Shown here: piece after piece, positions 51,050 through 60,717 of the stretch | How positions within the stretch are numbered: the stretch's first letter is position 1 | Layout of the letters: each line of letters begins with the position of its first letter | Source: an uncultured Clostridia bacterium | GTDB lineage: Bacteria > Bacillota > Clostridia > TANB77 > CAG-508 | Direction of reading: 5' to 3' | Length of the DNA: 64,000 nucleotides | Assembly: GCA_948777935.1 (NCBI GenBank) | Contig: CAQDYY010000003.1 | Location: forward strand, 62,001 to 126,000 | Made by a program: the position numbers and the translations under genes | The notes under the pieces: generated by a model | Told to the model about the DNA's origin: nothing | What the model saw: only the letters and a program-made list of their open reading frames with translations | Database searches by the model: none

Positions 51050-51953
51050 ATGGAACAAGAAGCAAATATTCCAGATTTTTTAAATGAAAAGCTAGATAAG
51101 CAATATGGAAAAGATTTAGCTAAAGAAATAATACAAGGATATACATATAAAAGACCAGTCACATTTAGAGTAAACACACTAAAAACAACCAAAGAGCAAA
51201 TAAAGCAAACACTAGAAGATAGTAACATCACATACTCTAATGTAACATGGTATGAAAATGCATTCATAATAGAAAATGCACAAAAAGAGCAAATTATGGA
51301 ACTAAGTTTATATAAAAATGGAGAAATATATCTACAAAGCCTATCATCAATGTTACCACCAATAATACTAAACCCAAAAGAAAACTTAGACATATTAGAT
51401 ATGGCAGCAGCACCACGGAGGAAAAACAACCCAGATTGCGGTATTATCAAACAATATGGCACATATTACAGCATGTGAAATGAACAAAGTAAGATTAGAG
51501 CGATTAAAATACAACATAGAAAAACAGGGAGCAAGCAGTGTATATATAATGCAAAAAGATGCAAGAAACTTAGAGGACTTCTTTGCATTTGACCAAATAT
51601 TATTAGATGCGCCATGTAGTGGAAGTGGAACACTAAATAGTAAAAACCCAAAACTAAAAGAAACTTTTACAGGTACACTAATAAAAAAATCAGTAGAAAA
51701 ACAAAAAAAACTATTAACTAAAGCAGTTACGATATTAAAAAAGGGACATGAAATGGTATATTCTACATGTTCAATATTGGAAGAAGAAAACGAAAATATT
51801 ATAGAGCCATTTATAAAAGCAAGAAAAGTAGAAATTGTGCCAATAAAAGTAGAAGCCTTACCACTTTTACCTGTAAAAATAGAAGGAACAATATGCATAC
51901 CACCAAATGAATTATACGAAGGCTTTTTTGTAGCAAAACTAAGAAAGATTTAG
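51050..51953 (+). CDS. RsmB/RsmF-family rRNA (cytosine-5) methyltransferase, one CGG +1 site
   Basis: A NOL1/NOP2/Sun-type methylase. FRVNTLKTT at the N-terminus; SAM-binding DMAAAP(G)GKTTQIAVL, where the glycine is an in-frame CGGA (51416-51418); DAPCSGSGTL (motif IV Cys) and VYSTCSILEEENE (motif VI catalytic Cys). 300 residues with the skip, the size of short Firmicute members lacking the RNA-binding tail. Start ATG at 51050; GGGAG upstream. Confidence 0.9.
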
Positions 51954-52019
51954 AGCAAAAGTGTAATAAACTAAAAAATGCAATAAAATATTTGGATGAA
52001 ATTACAAAATATTGCATAT

Positions 52020-52100
52020 GGTCAAGAAAATGTGATATAATATACATGATACGGTCAAGAAAATGTGAAAAAACAGTATGTCACGGTCAACAAAACGTGA
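52020..52100 (+). repeat. Three phased direct repeats upstream of the DUF4143 ATPase
   Basis: GGTCAAGAAAATGTGA at 52020, the same at 52053, and GGTCAACAAAACGTGA at 52085: spacings of 33 and 32 bases, about three helix turns. A TATAAT-like box (52034) lies between the first two. They look like operators. Confidence 0.6.
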
Positions 52101-52143
52101 TTACAAACTAATTTCTTAAACAAAAATTGAAAGGGCTGATAAA

Positions 52144-53463
52144 ATGTATAGAAAAATTATAATAGAATTAAAAGAATGGAAAAATAAAAAAGACAGATTA
52201 CCATTAATCTTAAAAGGTGCAAGACAAGTAGGAAAAACATGGATTTTACAAGAATTTGGCAAAGAATATTTTGATGATGTATTATATATTAACTTTGAAA
52301 ATGCAGGAAATATATCAAGCATATTTGAAGGAAATATAGAACCAAAAAGAATTATAGAATATTTATCAGCTATTCATCATAAAAAAATTGAACCAGAAAA
52401 AACATTAATAATATTTGATGAAATACAAGAATTACCTAGAGCACTTACATCATTAAAGTATTTTGCAGAACAAACCCCTGAATATGCTATATGTTGTGCT
52501 GGTAGTTTACTTGGAGTATTTCTTCATGATCAAGTATCATTCCCTGTTGGAAAAGTAGACTTTTTAGAGTTACAACCACTAGATTTTGAGGAATTTTTAA
52601 TTGCTAATAATGAAAAAGAACTAATTAATTTAATTATAGAAAACAAATTAGAAAAATTGCCAGATTTAATAACAGATAAATTAAAAGATTACTTAAAAAA
52701 ATATTTTGTTATAGGTGGAATGCCACGAGCCGTAAATACATGGATTGAAGAAAAAGATTTTGAACTTGTTGAGAGGGTACAAAGAGGAATTTTAGAAGCA
52801 TATGAAAGAGATTTTTCAAAACATACTGATAATAGTACAGCAACAAAAATACAATATGTTTGGAACAGTATACCATCACAATTAGCAAAAGAAAATAGAA
52901 AATTTATATATGGAGTTGTAAAAGATGGTGCAAGAGCAAGAGAATATGAAAATTCAATTAATTGGCTTAAAGATACTGGTTTAATTAGAGTTGTAAATAG
53001 AGTTAAATGTGGAGATAAGCAACCGTTAAAAGCATATGAAGATTTAAAAGCATTTAAAATATATTTACTAGATATTGGATTGCTAAGAGTATTATGCGAA
53101 TTGCCATATGAAACAATTATTAATGGAGATGCTATATACAATGAATTTAATGGATTACTCACTGAGCAATTTGTACTTCAAGAATTAAAAAATATACCAA
53201 AGATAAATACTATTTATTATTGGTCAAATGAATTTCAGAGTGAAGTTGATTTTGTATTTGCATATAAAAATTTAATAATACCAGTTGAGGCAAAAGCTAG
53301 AGTAAATGTTAGAGCTCAAAGCTTAAAAATATATATGAAAGAATATAATCCTAAATTTGCTTTAAGATATTCTCTACTTAATATAACATTTGATAAAAGC
53401 ATATTAAATATTCCATTATATTTTATTTGGAATACTGAAAATTATTTGAAAGAAATAAACTAA
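52144..53463 (+). CDS. AAA-type ATPase with DUF4143
   Basis: N-terminal ATPase: Walker A LKGARQVGKTWILQEFG at residue ~22, Walker B LIIFDEIQELPRALTSLKYF, sensor CAGSLLGVF. C-terminal DUF4143 nuclease-like part: NEFQSEVDFVFAYKNLIIPVEAKA, with the E...D...ExK layout of the PD-(D/E)XK fold. 439 residues, standard. These proteins are common and accessory in Clostridia and Bacteroidetes; physiological role unknown. No in-frame CGG. Confidence 0.9.
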   Translation: MYRKIIIELKEWKNKKDRLPLILKGARQVGKTWILQEFGKEYFDDVLYINFENAGNISSIFEGNIEPKRIIEYLSAIHHKKIEPEKTLIIFDEIQELPRALTSLKYFAEQTPEYAICCAGSLLGVFLHDQVSFPVGKVDFLELQPLDFEEFLIANNEKELINLIIENKLEKLPDLITDKLKDYLKKYFVIGGMPRAVNTWIEEKDFELVERVQRGILEAYERDFSKHTDNSTATKIQYVWNSIPSQLAKENRKFIYGVVKDGARAREYENSINWLKDTGLIRVVNRVKCGDKQPLKAYEDLKAFKIYLLDIGLLRVLCELPYETIINGDAIYNEFNGLLTEQFVLQELKNIPKINTIYYWSNEFQSEVDFVFAYKNLIIPVEAKARVNVRAQSLKIYMKEYNPKFALRYSLLNITFDKSILNIPLYFIWNTENYLKEIN

Positions 53464-53615
53464 AAGTTACACATTAAAGATGTAGGTTTCAAAAAAGCAT
53501 AACCGACACGTGGAACTACTTTCTGCTATGTAAGATAAATCTACAAACTGACCACATAGTATAATGATAAAAAATCTGTTTTGATATATAATAATAAAGA
53601 TAGGGGGAACTAAAA

Positions 53616-55460
53616 ATGGGAATACATGATATAAAAATACCAAAAATGAAATTCAAAAAAATGAAAATAAATGCAGACATGTTAGATGAAATAGATTTTG
53701 AAAACATAGAAAAGAAAAACCTAAAAAACCGTACTACACCATATGAAGACATTACACACTATAAAACAGTAAAAGAATTCTTCCTAAGAGCAATAAAAAC
53801 ATATCCAAACCGTCCATGTATTTTAGAAAAGCCAAACCATAAAGAACCATATAAAATAACAACATACGAAGAATTTGGAAGTGATGTATTAGCATTAGGA
53901 ACAGCACTAATTCATTTACTAAACTTAAAAGATAAAAGAGTAATGATAATAGGCGATACACAGTATGGATGGTATGTATCATATATGGCAATGCTATGTG
54001 GAGTAGGAATAGCAGTACCAACAGATAAAGAGCTACCACTAAATGAACTAGAAAACATAATAAAACGTTCAAAAGCATCTGCAATCATATACTCTCCAAA
54101 AAAAGAAGAAGACATAAAGAAAATACAAGAAACAATGCCAGAAGTAAAATACTTTATAAAAATGCAATCAGAAGAAAAAATAAATGGCAAAAACGTTGGA
54201 ATACAATATTTAATAGATGCAGGAAAAAACATAATAAAAGCAGGAAATGACTCATTTGAAAAAATAGAAATAGATGAAGAAGAATTTAAAATACTATTTT
54301 TTACATCAGGAACCACATCAAACTCAAAAGGAGTAATGCTAAACAATAGAAACTTAGCAGAAAACATAAACGCAGTATCAGCATATGTAAAAATATATCC
54401 AATGGATAGGCTATTTTCCATACTACCATTACACCACTGCTATGAATCAACAATAGGATTTCTATTACCAATAGCAAATGGAGCATCAATAGCAGTATGT
54501 GAAGGGTTAAGATATATAGTACAAAACCTACAAGAAGCAAAACCAACAGCAATATTAGCAGTACCACTATTAGCAGAAAGCCTATATAAAAAGATAAACG
54601 AAAAAATAGTAAACAGTAAAAAAGATAAAATAGTAAATACAATGATATCAGTTACAAATGCTCTAAAAAAAGCAGGAATAGATATAAAAAGAAAAGTATT
54701 TAAAGAAATATACGACAACTTAGGAGGAAACTTAAGAATAATGGTATGTGCAGCAGCACCAATAGATAAAAAAGTAGGAATATGGCTACAAGACATAGGT
54801 ATAACATTTTTACAAGGATATGGTCTAACGGAAACAGCACCAATTTCAGCCCTAACACCAGAATACAATCCATGTGTAGGCTCATGTGGAAAAGCAATAG
54901 TGCAAGCAGACATAAAAATAGAAAACCAAAACGAAAATGGAGAAGGAGAAATCCTAATAAAAACACCAACATTAATGATAGGGTATTACGAAGATGAGAA
55001 AGCAACAAAAGAAGTAATAGATGACGACGAATATTTCCATTCAGGAGATATAGGATACATAGACGAAAATGGATATATATTCATTACAGGAAGAAGTAAA
55101 AACGTAATAGTAACACAAAACGGAAAAAACATCTATCCAGAAGAAATAGAAATGATGTTAGACAAAATAGAAGAAATAAAAGAATCCATGGTATATGGAG
55201 CAAAGCCAGATAAAGAAAGCAAAAAAGAAGAAAAAGAGTTAATAATAACAGCAAGAGTATTACCAGATTATGACAAAATAAAAGAACTACATGGAGAACT
55301 AAATAAAGAAGAAATCTATAAAATAATATGGAACAAAATAAAAGAAGTAAACAAAAAATTAACATCATACAAATCAGTAAAAGCATTAGAAATAAAAGAA
55401 GGTGAATTTGAAAAAACATCTACAATGAAAATAAAGAGGTACAAGGAACTAAGTAAATAA
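53616..55460 (+). CDS. AMP-dependent acyl-CoA synthetase (long-chain fatty acid type)
   Basis: Activates fatty acids to acyl-CoA by an acyl-AMP intermediate. P-loop-like FFTSGTTSNSKGVMLNNRN near residue 230, LQGYGLTETAPISA, HSGDIGYIDENGYIFITGR and KNVIVTQNGKNIYPEEIE. 614 residues, normal. GGGGG before the ATG. All CGG trinucleotides straddle codons. Confidence 0.93.
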   Translation: MGIHDIKIPKMKFKKMKINADMLDEIDFENIEKKNLKNRTTPYEDITHYKTVKEFFLRAIKTYPNRPCILEKPNHKEPYKITTYEEFGSDVLALGTALIHLLNLKDKRVMIIGDTQYGWYVSYMAMLCGVGIAVPTDKELPLNELENIIKRSKASAIIYSPKKEEDIKKIQETMPEVKYFIKMQSEEKINGKNVGIQYLIDAGKNIIKAGNDSFEKIEIDEEEFKILFFTSGTTSNSKGVMLNNRNLAENINAVSAYVKIYPMDRLFSILPLHHCYESTIGFLLPIANGASIAVCEGLRYIVQNLQEAKPTAILAVPLLAESLYKKINEKIVNSKKDKIVNTMISVTNALKKAGIDIKRKVFKEIYDNLGGNLRIMVCAAAPIDKKVGIWLQDIGITFLQGYGLTETAPISALTPEYNPCVGSCGKAIVQADIKIENQNENGEGEILIKTPTLMIGYYEDEKATKEVIDDDEYFHSGDIGYIDENGYIFITGRSKNVIVTQNGKNIYPEEIEMMLDKIEEIKESMVYGAKPDKESKKEEKELIITARVLPDYDKIKELHGELNKEEIYKIIWNKIKEVNKKLTSYKSVKALEIKEGEFEKTSTMKIKRYKELSK

Positions 55461-55465
55461 GAAAT

Positions 55466-55503
55466 ATAAAATACGTAAGAAATCAACTCTTACGTATTTT
55501 TTA
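55466..55503 (+). terminator. Terminator of the acyl-CoA synthetase gene
   Basis: AAAATACGTAAGA-AATCAAC-TCTTACGTATTTT followed by TT. Confidence 0.9.
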
Positions 55504-55615
55504 AAATTTATGAAAACAATTGATATCAAACATTAACTAAAACTATTGTACAAATAAGTAAACAAATATAAAATGATGATGAAAAATAAAGTATAATAGG
55601 AGGAAACAAAAGAAA

Positions 55616-57079
55616 ATGGAAAAACAAAAAGGAATTACATTAATTGCCCTAGTAATCACAATAATTATTTTATTAATCTTAGCAGGAGTAGTAATAAACT
55701 TAAGCATAGGTGAGCATGGAATATTAAAACAAGCACAGCAAGCGGGAGAACAGTATAAAATTAGTGAAATATTAGAAAAATTAGAACTAGAAAAAGTAGA
55801 TCTTGTACTAAGAAAGAATGGAGAATTACCAAGTGTACAGGAATATATAGACCATTTAACAAATAAAGGAATAATAAGCATGGCAGATGTAATAGACATA
55901 GATGATAATGACAAAAATATAGTAGTAGAGGGATATATCTTTTTAGTAGAAAAAGAATTAGATGGGAATATAAAAATAACATATCAAGGAATACCAGACA
56001 ACAAGCCAAGAATTGCGAAAATCCAAGTAATAGAAACAACAATAGATAGTATAAGTGTAAAGGTAGTTGCAAGTAATGGTGATGGAGGAAGTTATAAATA
56101 TAGTATAAAAAATATAACAACTGGTGAGACAAGTTTTACACTTATAGATACAAATAACAGTAATGAATATACATTTGCTGATTTATCTATAGATAACGAG
56201 TATATAATACAAGTAGAATTAGTAACAAGTGAAGGAACATTTATTAAAGAAACACAAAACATACAAATAGAGGCACCTCCACCAACAATAGAAGTAGGAG
56301 CAACAACTCACACAGCAAAACAAATACAATATACATGGGAGGAATTGAACTCAATAGCAAAAGTAATATCAGATAACTACGGATTAGAAGAAGGAAAGGT
56401 AAACAACGACACAGTAGAAGTAAATGTAAGTATAAATGGAAAAGAGGATACTCTAGGGATAGGAGATTGGACAACAGTAAATGGGTATAAAGTGCGAATA
56501 TTAGGATTCAACCATGATGAGCTAACGAGTAAAGTTGCATATCCAGAAGGAGAAACAAACACATATGCAGGAATTTCATTTGAATTTACAGAATGTATAA
56601 TGGAATATCTACAAATGAATAATACAGCCACGAATTTAGGGGGATGGAAACAATCTAACGCAAGAGACTATTTAAATAGTACAACATATGATACTTTAGA
56701 AAATAAAGAATATATAAAAGAAGTAAATAAACAATATATAGAAACATATAATGATGCAAATAGTGTAACAACATCACAAGATAAAATATGGTTATTATCA
56801 TGTTCAGAAATTTGGAATAATGGATCTAGTGGTCAGCCATATGGCTTAGCTGTAGCAAAAGAAGGAGAACAATACAAATATTATAAGAGTATAAATCCAA
56901 GTTCGAGTAGTGAAAATAGTAATCTTATAAGAAAATTTAAAAAAACAGATTGTGTTTGGTGTTTACGATCTGCTAGTTATGATAGTGTTAATAATTTTTG
57001 CTTTATTAGCAGAGTAGGAAAAATTTTTTCTGATGGTGCTAGTGGTAGTAGAAGTATTGCTCCAGGGTTTGCAATTTAA
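55616..57079 (+). CDS. Pilin-like DUF6273 surface protein
   Basis: Type IV prepilin-like leader KGITLIALVITIIILLILAGVVINL with a Gly before the hydrophobic helix, then a ~60-residue pilin-like helix. Next come a fibronectin-like domain (KPRIAKIQVIETTIDSISVK ... YIIQVELVTSEG) and a C-terminal DUF6273-like domain (LGIGDWTTVNGYKVRILGF, DKIWLLSCSEIWNNG, VWCLRSASYDS, IAPGFAI). 487 residues. Paralogue of the gene at 42855. The last ~70 codons again switch to T-ending codons. No in-frame CGG. Confidence 0.8.
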   Translation: MEKQKGITLIALVITIIILLILAGVVINLSIGEHGILKQAQQAGEQYKISEILEKLELEKVDLVLRKNGELPSVQEYIDHLTNKGIISMADVIDIDDNDKNIVVEGYIFLVEKELDGNIKITYQGIPDNKPRIAKIQVIETTIDSISVKVVASNGDGGSYKYSIKNITTGETSFTLIDTNNSNEYTFADLSIDNEYIIQVELVTSEGTFIKETQNIQIEAPPPTIEVGATTHTAKQIQYTWEELNSIAKVISDNYGLEEGKVNNDTVEVNVSINGKEDTLGIGDWTTVNGYKVRILGFNHDELTSKVAYPEGETNTYAGISFEFTECIMEYLQMNNTATNLGGWKQSNARDYLNSTTYDTLENKEYIKEVNKQYIETYNDANSVTTSQDKIWLLSCSEIWNNGSSGQPYGLAVAKEGEQYKYYKSINPSSSSENSNLIRKFKKTDCVWCLRSASYDSVNNFCFISRVGKIFSDGASGSRSIAPGFAI

Positions 57080-57087
57080 AGCAATAT

Positions 57088-57127
57088 TAAAAGCTTAAGT
57101 AGAGTTAATTGTACTTAGGCTTTTTTC
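57088..57127 (+). terminator. Terminator of the pilin-like gene
   Basis: AAAGCTTAAGTA...TACTTAGGCTTTTTT, an imperfect stem with a T-run. Confidence 0.75.
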
Positions 57128-57213
57128 ATAAAAGTTAAAATTTCTTTATTGTACATATTCCAAAACCAAAAAAATGTGATATAATGGTAAATCATATTAA
57201 AAGGGGAATAAAC

Positions 57214-60200
57214 ATGTATATTAATCAAAGAGTAGTAAGAGAAATATATGAAGAAGCAGGAATAGAACGACTATCTAGAGCAAGGAAATATGTAAAAGAA
57301 AAACGAGTCTACATAGAAAAAATATCATATGAAGACAGAAATAATTTTTCTATTTTTGCAGAAATAGAAGGGAACTATGATGATTATAGAGTAACAATAT
57401 ATGTAAAAAATGGAGAACTAGAACAAGCTAAATGTGAATGCGAAGATTACCATAAACATTATGCAGCATGCAAGCATATTGTAGCAGCTTTACTAGAAGT
57501 TGATGGAAACACAAAATATGATAAAAATAATTATACACAAAAAGGGAAAAAATATACAGATTTTAAAGACCTATTAAATACATTTTATGAAGATGAAATG
57601 AAACTGATAGATGAACCTAAAGAGAAAAAAGAAAATTCATTAGATAAGAATATAAATATTATACCAAAACTGATATATAATATATATGCAAATGAATTAA
57701 GTGTAGAGTTTAAAATAGGAACAAAAAAGCAATTATACAAATTAAAAGACATAACAGAATTTTATGATAATATGATGAATAAACAAACATATAGATATGG
57801 AGCAAAATTAGAATTTATACATGAAGAAGAATCTTTTTTAGAAGAAGCAAAACCAATACTAAAATTCATATTAAAACATGCAGAAACCATAAAATATGTA
57901 AATAGTAATGCAAACAGTAGATATAGATATTTTGGAAAAGTATTAAATTCAAATAGTATAATATTAACCAATACAGCAATAGACGAACTATTTGAAATAT
58001 TAAAAGGACAAGAAATTGTATTAGAACAATCATATAATTTAGAAACAATAACATTAATAGACAAACAGCCAGATATAAAATTCAAATTAGAAAAAGTAGA
58101 AGGAAGTGAATATTCTTTAAATTGTAATATAGAATCACATAACGATTACGAAATAATACGAGGAAAAGAATATGTATATTTTTTATATAAAGAAGGCTTA
58201 TACCGTTGCACAAAAAAGTACCAAGAAACCACGCTAAAACTATTAGATGCATATAAAAGAAACTATACAACAAAAATGAGATTCTCTAAAGAAGAAATTC
58301 CCAATTTCTTCTCTATAATACTGCCAAAAGCAAGAGAAAGCATAGATCTAGGAGAACTAGATGAAGAAGAAATACAAAAGTATATGCCAGAAAAATTAGG
58401 AGTAAAAGTATTTTTAGAATTTAACGATAAAAACTATATAATAGCAAAAGTAAAATTCTGTTATGGAGAAGAAGAATTTAATCCATTACAAGAAAATCCT
58501 AATATACCAAGGAGTACACTAGAAGAAGCAGAAAATTTAAACATGTTTAGAAAAACTGGATTTATGTTAGATAACAAAAAGTTTGAATTTATATTAATAG
58601 ATGACGAAAAAATATATGACTTCTTATCAGAAGGCATAAACGAATATATGCAAAAATTTGAAGTATTAGCATCAGAAGATTTTAGCAGTAAACAGATAAA
58701 AAAGCCTAAAATGACAGCATTAGGAGTAAAAATAGAAAACAACCTATTAAACGTAAATTTAGAAAGCCTAAACTTTGATAAAAATGAATTAAAAGAAATT
58801 CTTACAAAATACACATTAAAAAAGAAATATCATAGGTTAAAAAATGGAGATTTTTTATCATTAGAGCAAAATGAAGACATAGATTTTCTAGAAAACTTAA
58901 TGCAAGGTAGTGAAATAGGCTACAAACAACTAGAAGATGGAAATATAAAACTACCAGTATATAGGAGCTTATACTTAAATAGAATTCTAGAAAAAATTGA
59001 TAATACAACTATAAAAAAAGATGAGAAATATAAAAAGATAGTAGAAAATATAGAAGACAAAACAGATATACAAGAATTAAAAATACCAAAAAGCTTAAAA
59101 AATACACTAAGACAATATCAAAAAGTAGGATTCAAATGGCTAAAAACATTAGATGAATATGGGTTTGGTGGAGTATTAGCAGATGACATGGGACTTCGGA
59201 AAAACCCTACAAGTAATATCACTTATACTATCATATAAAGAAAACACAAAACAAGATAAAAAACCAGTTATAGTAGTATGTCCAAGTTCACTTAGTCTAA
59301 ACTGGAAAGCCGAAATAGAAAAATTTGCAAACAGCATCAAAACAATAGTAATAGGCGGAAATGCTACATATAGAGAACAACAAATAGAAGAAATTCCAAA
59401 TGCAGATGTTGTAATTACTTCATACGACTTATTAAAAAGAGATATAGAAACATATAAAAAACATAATTATGAATTTAGCTACATAATTGCAGATGAAGCA
59501 CAATATATGAAAAATAGTAATACACTAAATGCAAAAGCAGTAAAAGAGTTAAACGCAAAAACAAGATTTGCTCTAACAGGAACACCAATAGAAAACTCAT
59601 TATCAGAACTGTGGTCAATATTTGATTTTTTAATGCCAGGATATCTATTTTCATATAAAAAATTTAAAGATGAATATGAAATGCCAATAGTAAGAGAGCA
59701 AAACGAAGAAGCAATGAATAAACTTAGAATGTTGATAGAACCATTTATATTAAGAAGAACAAAAAAAGAAGTTCTAACAGAACTTCCAGACAAAATAGTA
59801 ACAGTGTTAAATAACGAAATGGAAGAAGAGCAAGAAAAAGTATATCTATCATATTTATCAGAAGCAAAAAATGAATTGCAACAACAACTTGATACAATAG
59901 GATTTGAAAAAAGTCAGATACAAATACTAGCATTATTAACAAGGTTAAGACAAATATGTTGTCATCCAAGCCTGTTTTTAGAAAACTACAAAGGAGAATC
60001 AAGTAAGCTTACACAATGTATTGAACTAGTAAAAGATATGGTAGAAAGCGGACATAAGATATTGCTATTTTCTACATACACAGCAATGTTTGAAATAATA
60101 GAGAAAGAGCTAAAAAAAGAAAGCATAAAATATTTTAAACTAACAGGACAAACAAAAGTAAGTGACAGAATAGGATTAGTAGATGAATTTAACCAAAATC

Positions 60201-60511
60201 CAGAAATAAAAGTATTTCTAATTTCATTAAAAGCAGGAGGGACAGGATTAAACTTAACAGGAGCAGACATGGTAATACACTATGATCCATGGTGGAACTT
60301 ATCAGCAGAAAACCAAGCAACAGACCGTGCATATCGTATAGGGCAAAAAAACAATGTACAAGTATATAAATTAATAACCAAAAACTCAATAGAAGAAAAA
60401 ATATATGAACTTCAACAGAAAAAAGCAAAACTAATAGATGATGTACTAGATACCAAAACATCATTTATTAGTAAACTTTCAAAAGAAGATATAATGAAAC
60501 TATTTGAATAA
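57214..60511 (+). CDS. SWIM-domain SNF2-family helicase/ATPase, one CGG +1 site
   Basis: A DNA-translocating ATPase. N-terminal SWIM zinc finger CECEDY...CKHIVAALL (residues ~70-95), a long middle region, then the SNF2 core: GGVLADDMGL(G)KTLQVISLIL (Walker A), DEAQYMKN, FALTGTPIENSLSELWSIFDF, LFSTYTAMFE and GTGLNLTGADMVIHYDPWWN...QATDRAYRIGQ. The Walker A glycine is an in-frame CGGA at 59197-59199. With the skip it is 1098 residues, the family's normal size. The start at 57214 follows AAAAGGGG; an upstream frame extension lacks a ribosome site. Confidence 0.94.
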
Positions 60512-60531
60512 AATAAGGTAAAAGAACCCCC

Positions 60532-60671
60532 AGCCCACTTCGTGGACAGCCCCCTTAGGTAAAGGGGCCATTACTCTACTGTTTTAGACTAGCACAGTAA
60601 TTTTGAAATGTAGAGAAAAGCCTCCTTTATTTAAGGGAGGTGGCAAGGCGTAGCCTTGACGGAGGGTTCTT
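60532..60671 (+). repeat. MITE-like inverted-repeat element, copy C
   Basis: About 140 bases with ends AAGAACCCCCAGCC and GACGGAGGGTTCTT. Left hairpin GCCCAC-TTC-GTGGAC; right hairpin CAAGGC-GTA-GCCTTG. Shorter in the middle than copies A and B. It fills the gap between the helicase gene and trmFO. Confidence 0.85.
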
Positions 60672-60717
60672 ATAGCCTAAATATAGGTAAACCATTATTT
60701 AAATTAAGGAGCAAAAT

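Noticed and set aside
52020..52100. CRISPR array
   Set aside because: Only three imperfect 16-base repeats around a promoter, and no cas genes. They fit operators better.
293..59199. Simple sequencing or assembly indels
   Set aside because: Insertions are not in homopolymers, the flanking bases vary, and most GGN codons are unaffected. I cannot exclude it without reads, so it is kept as the main refuting test.
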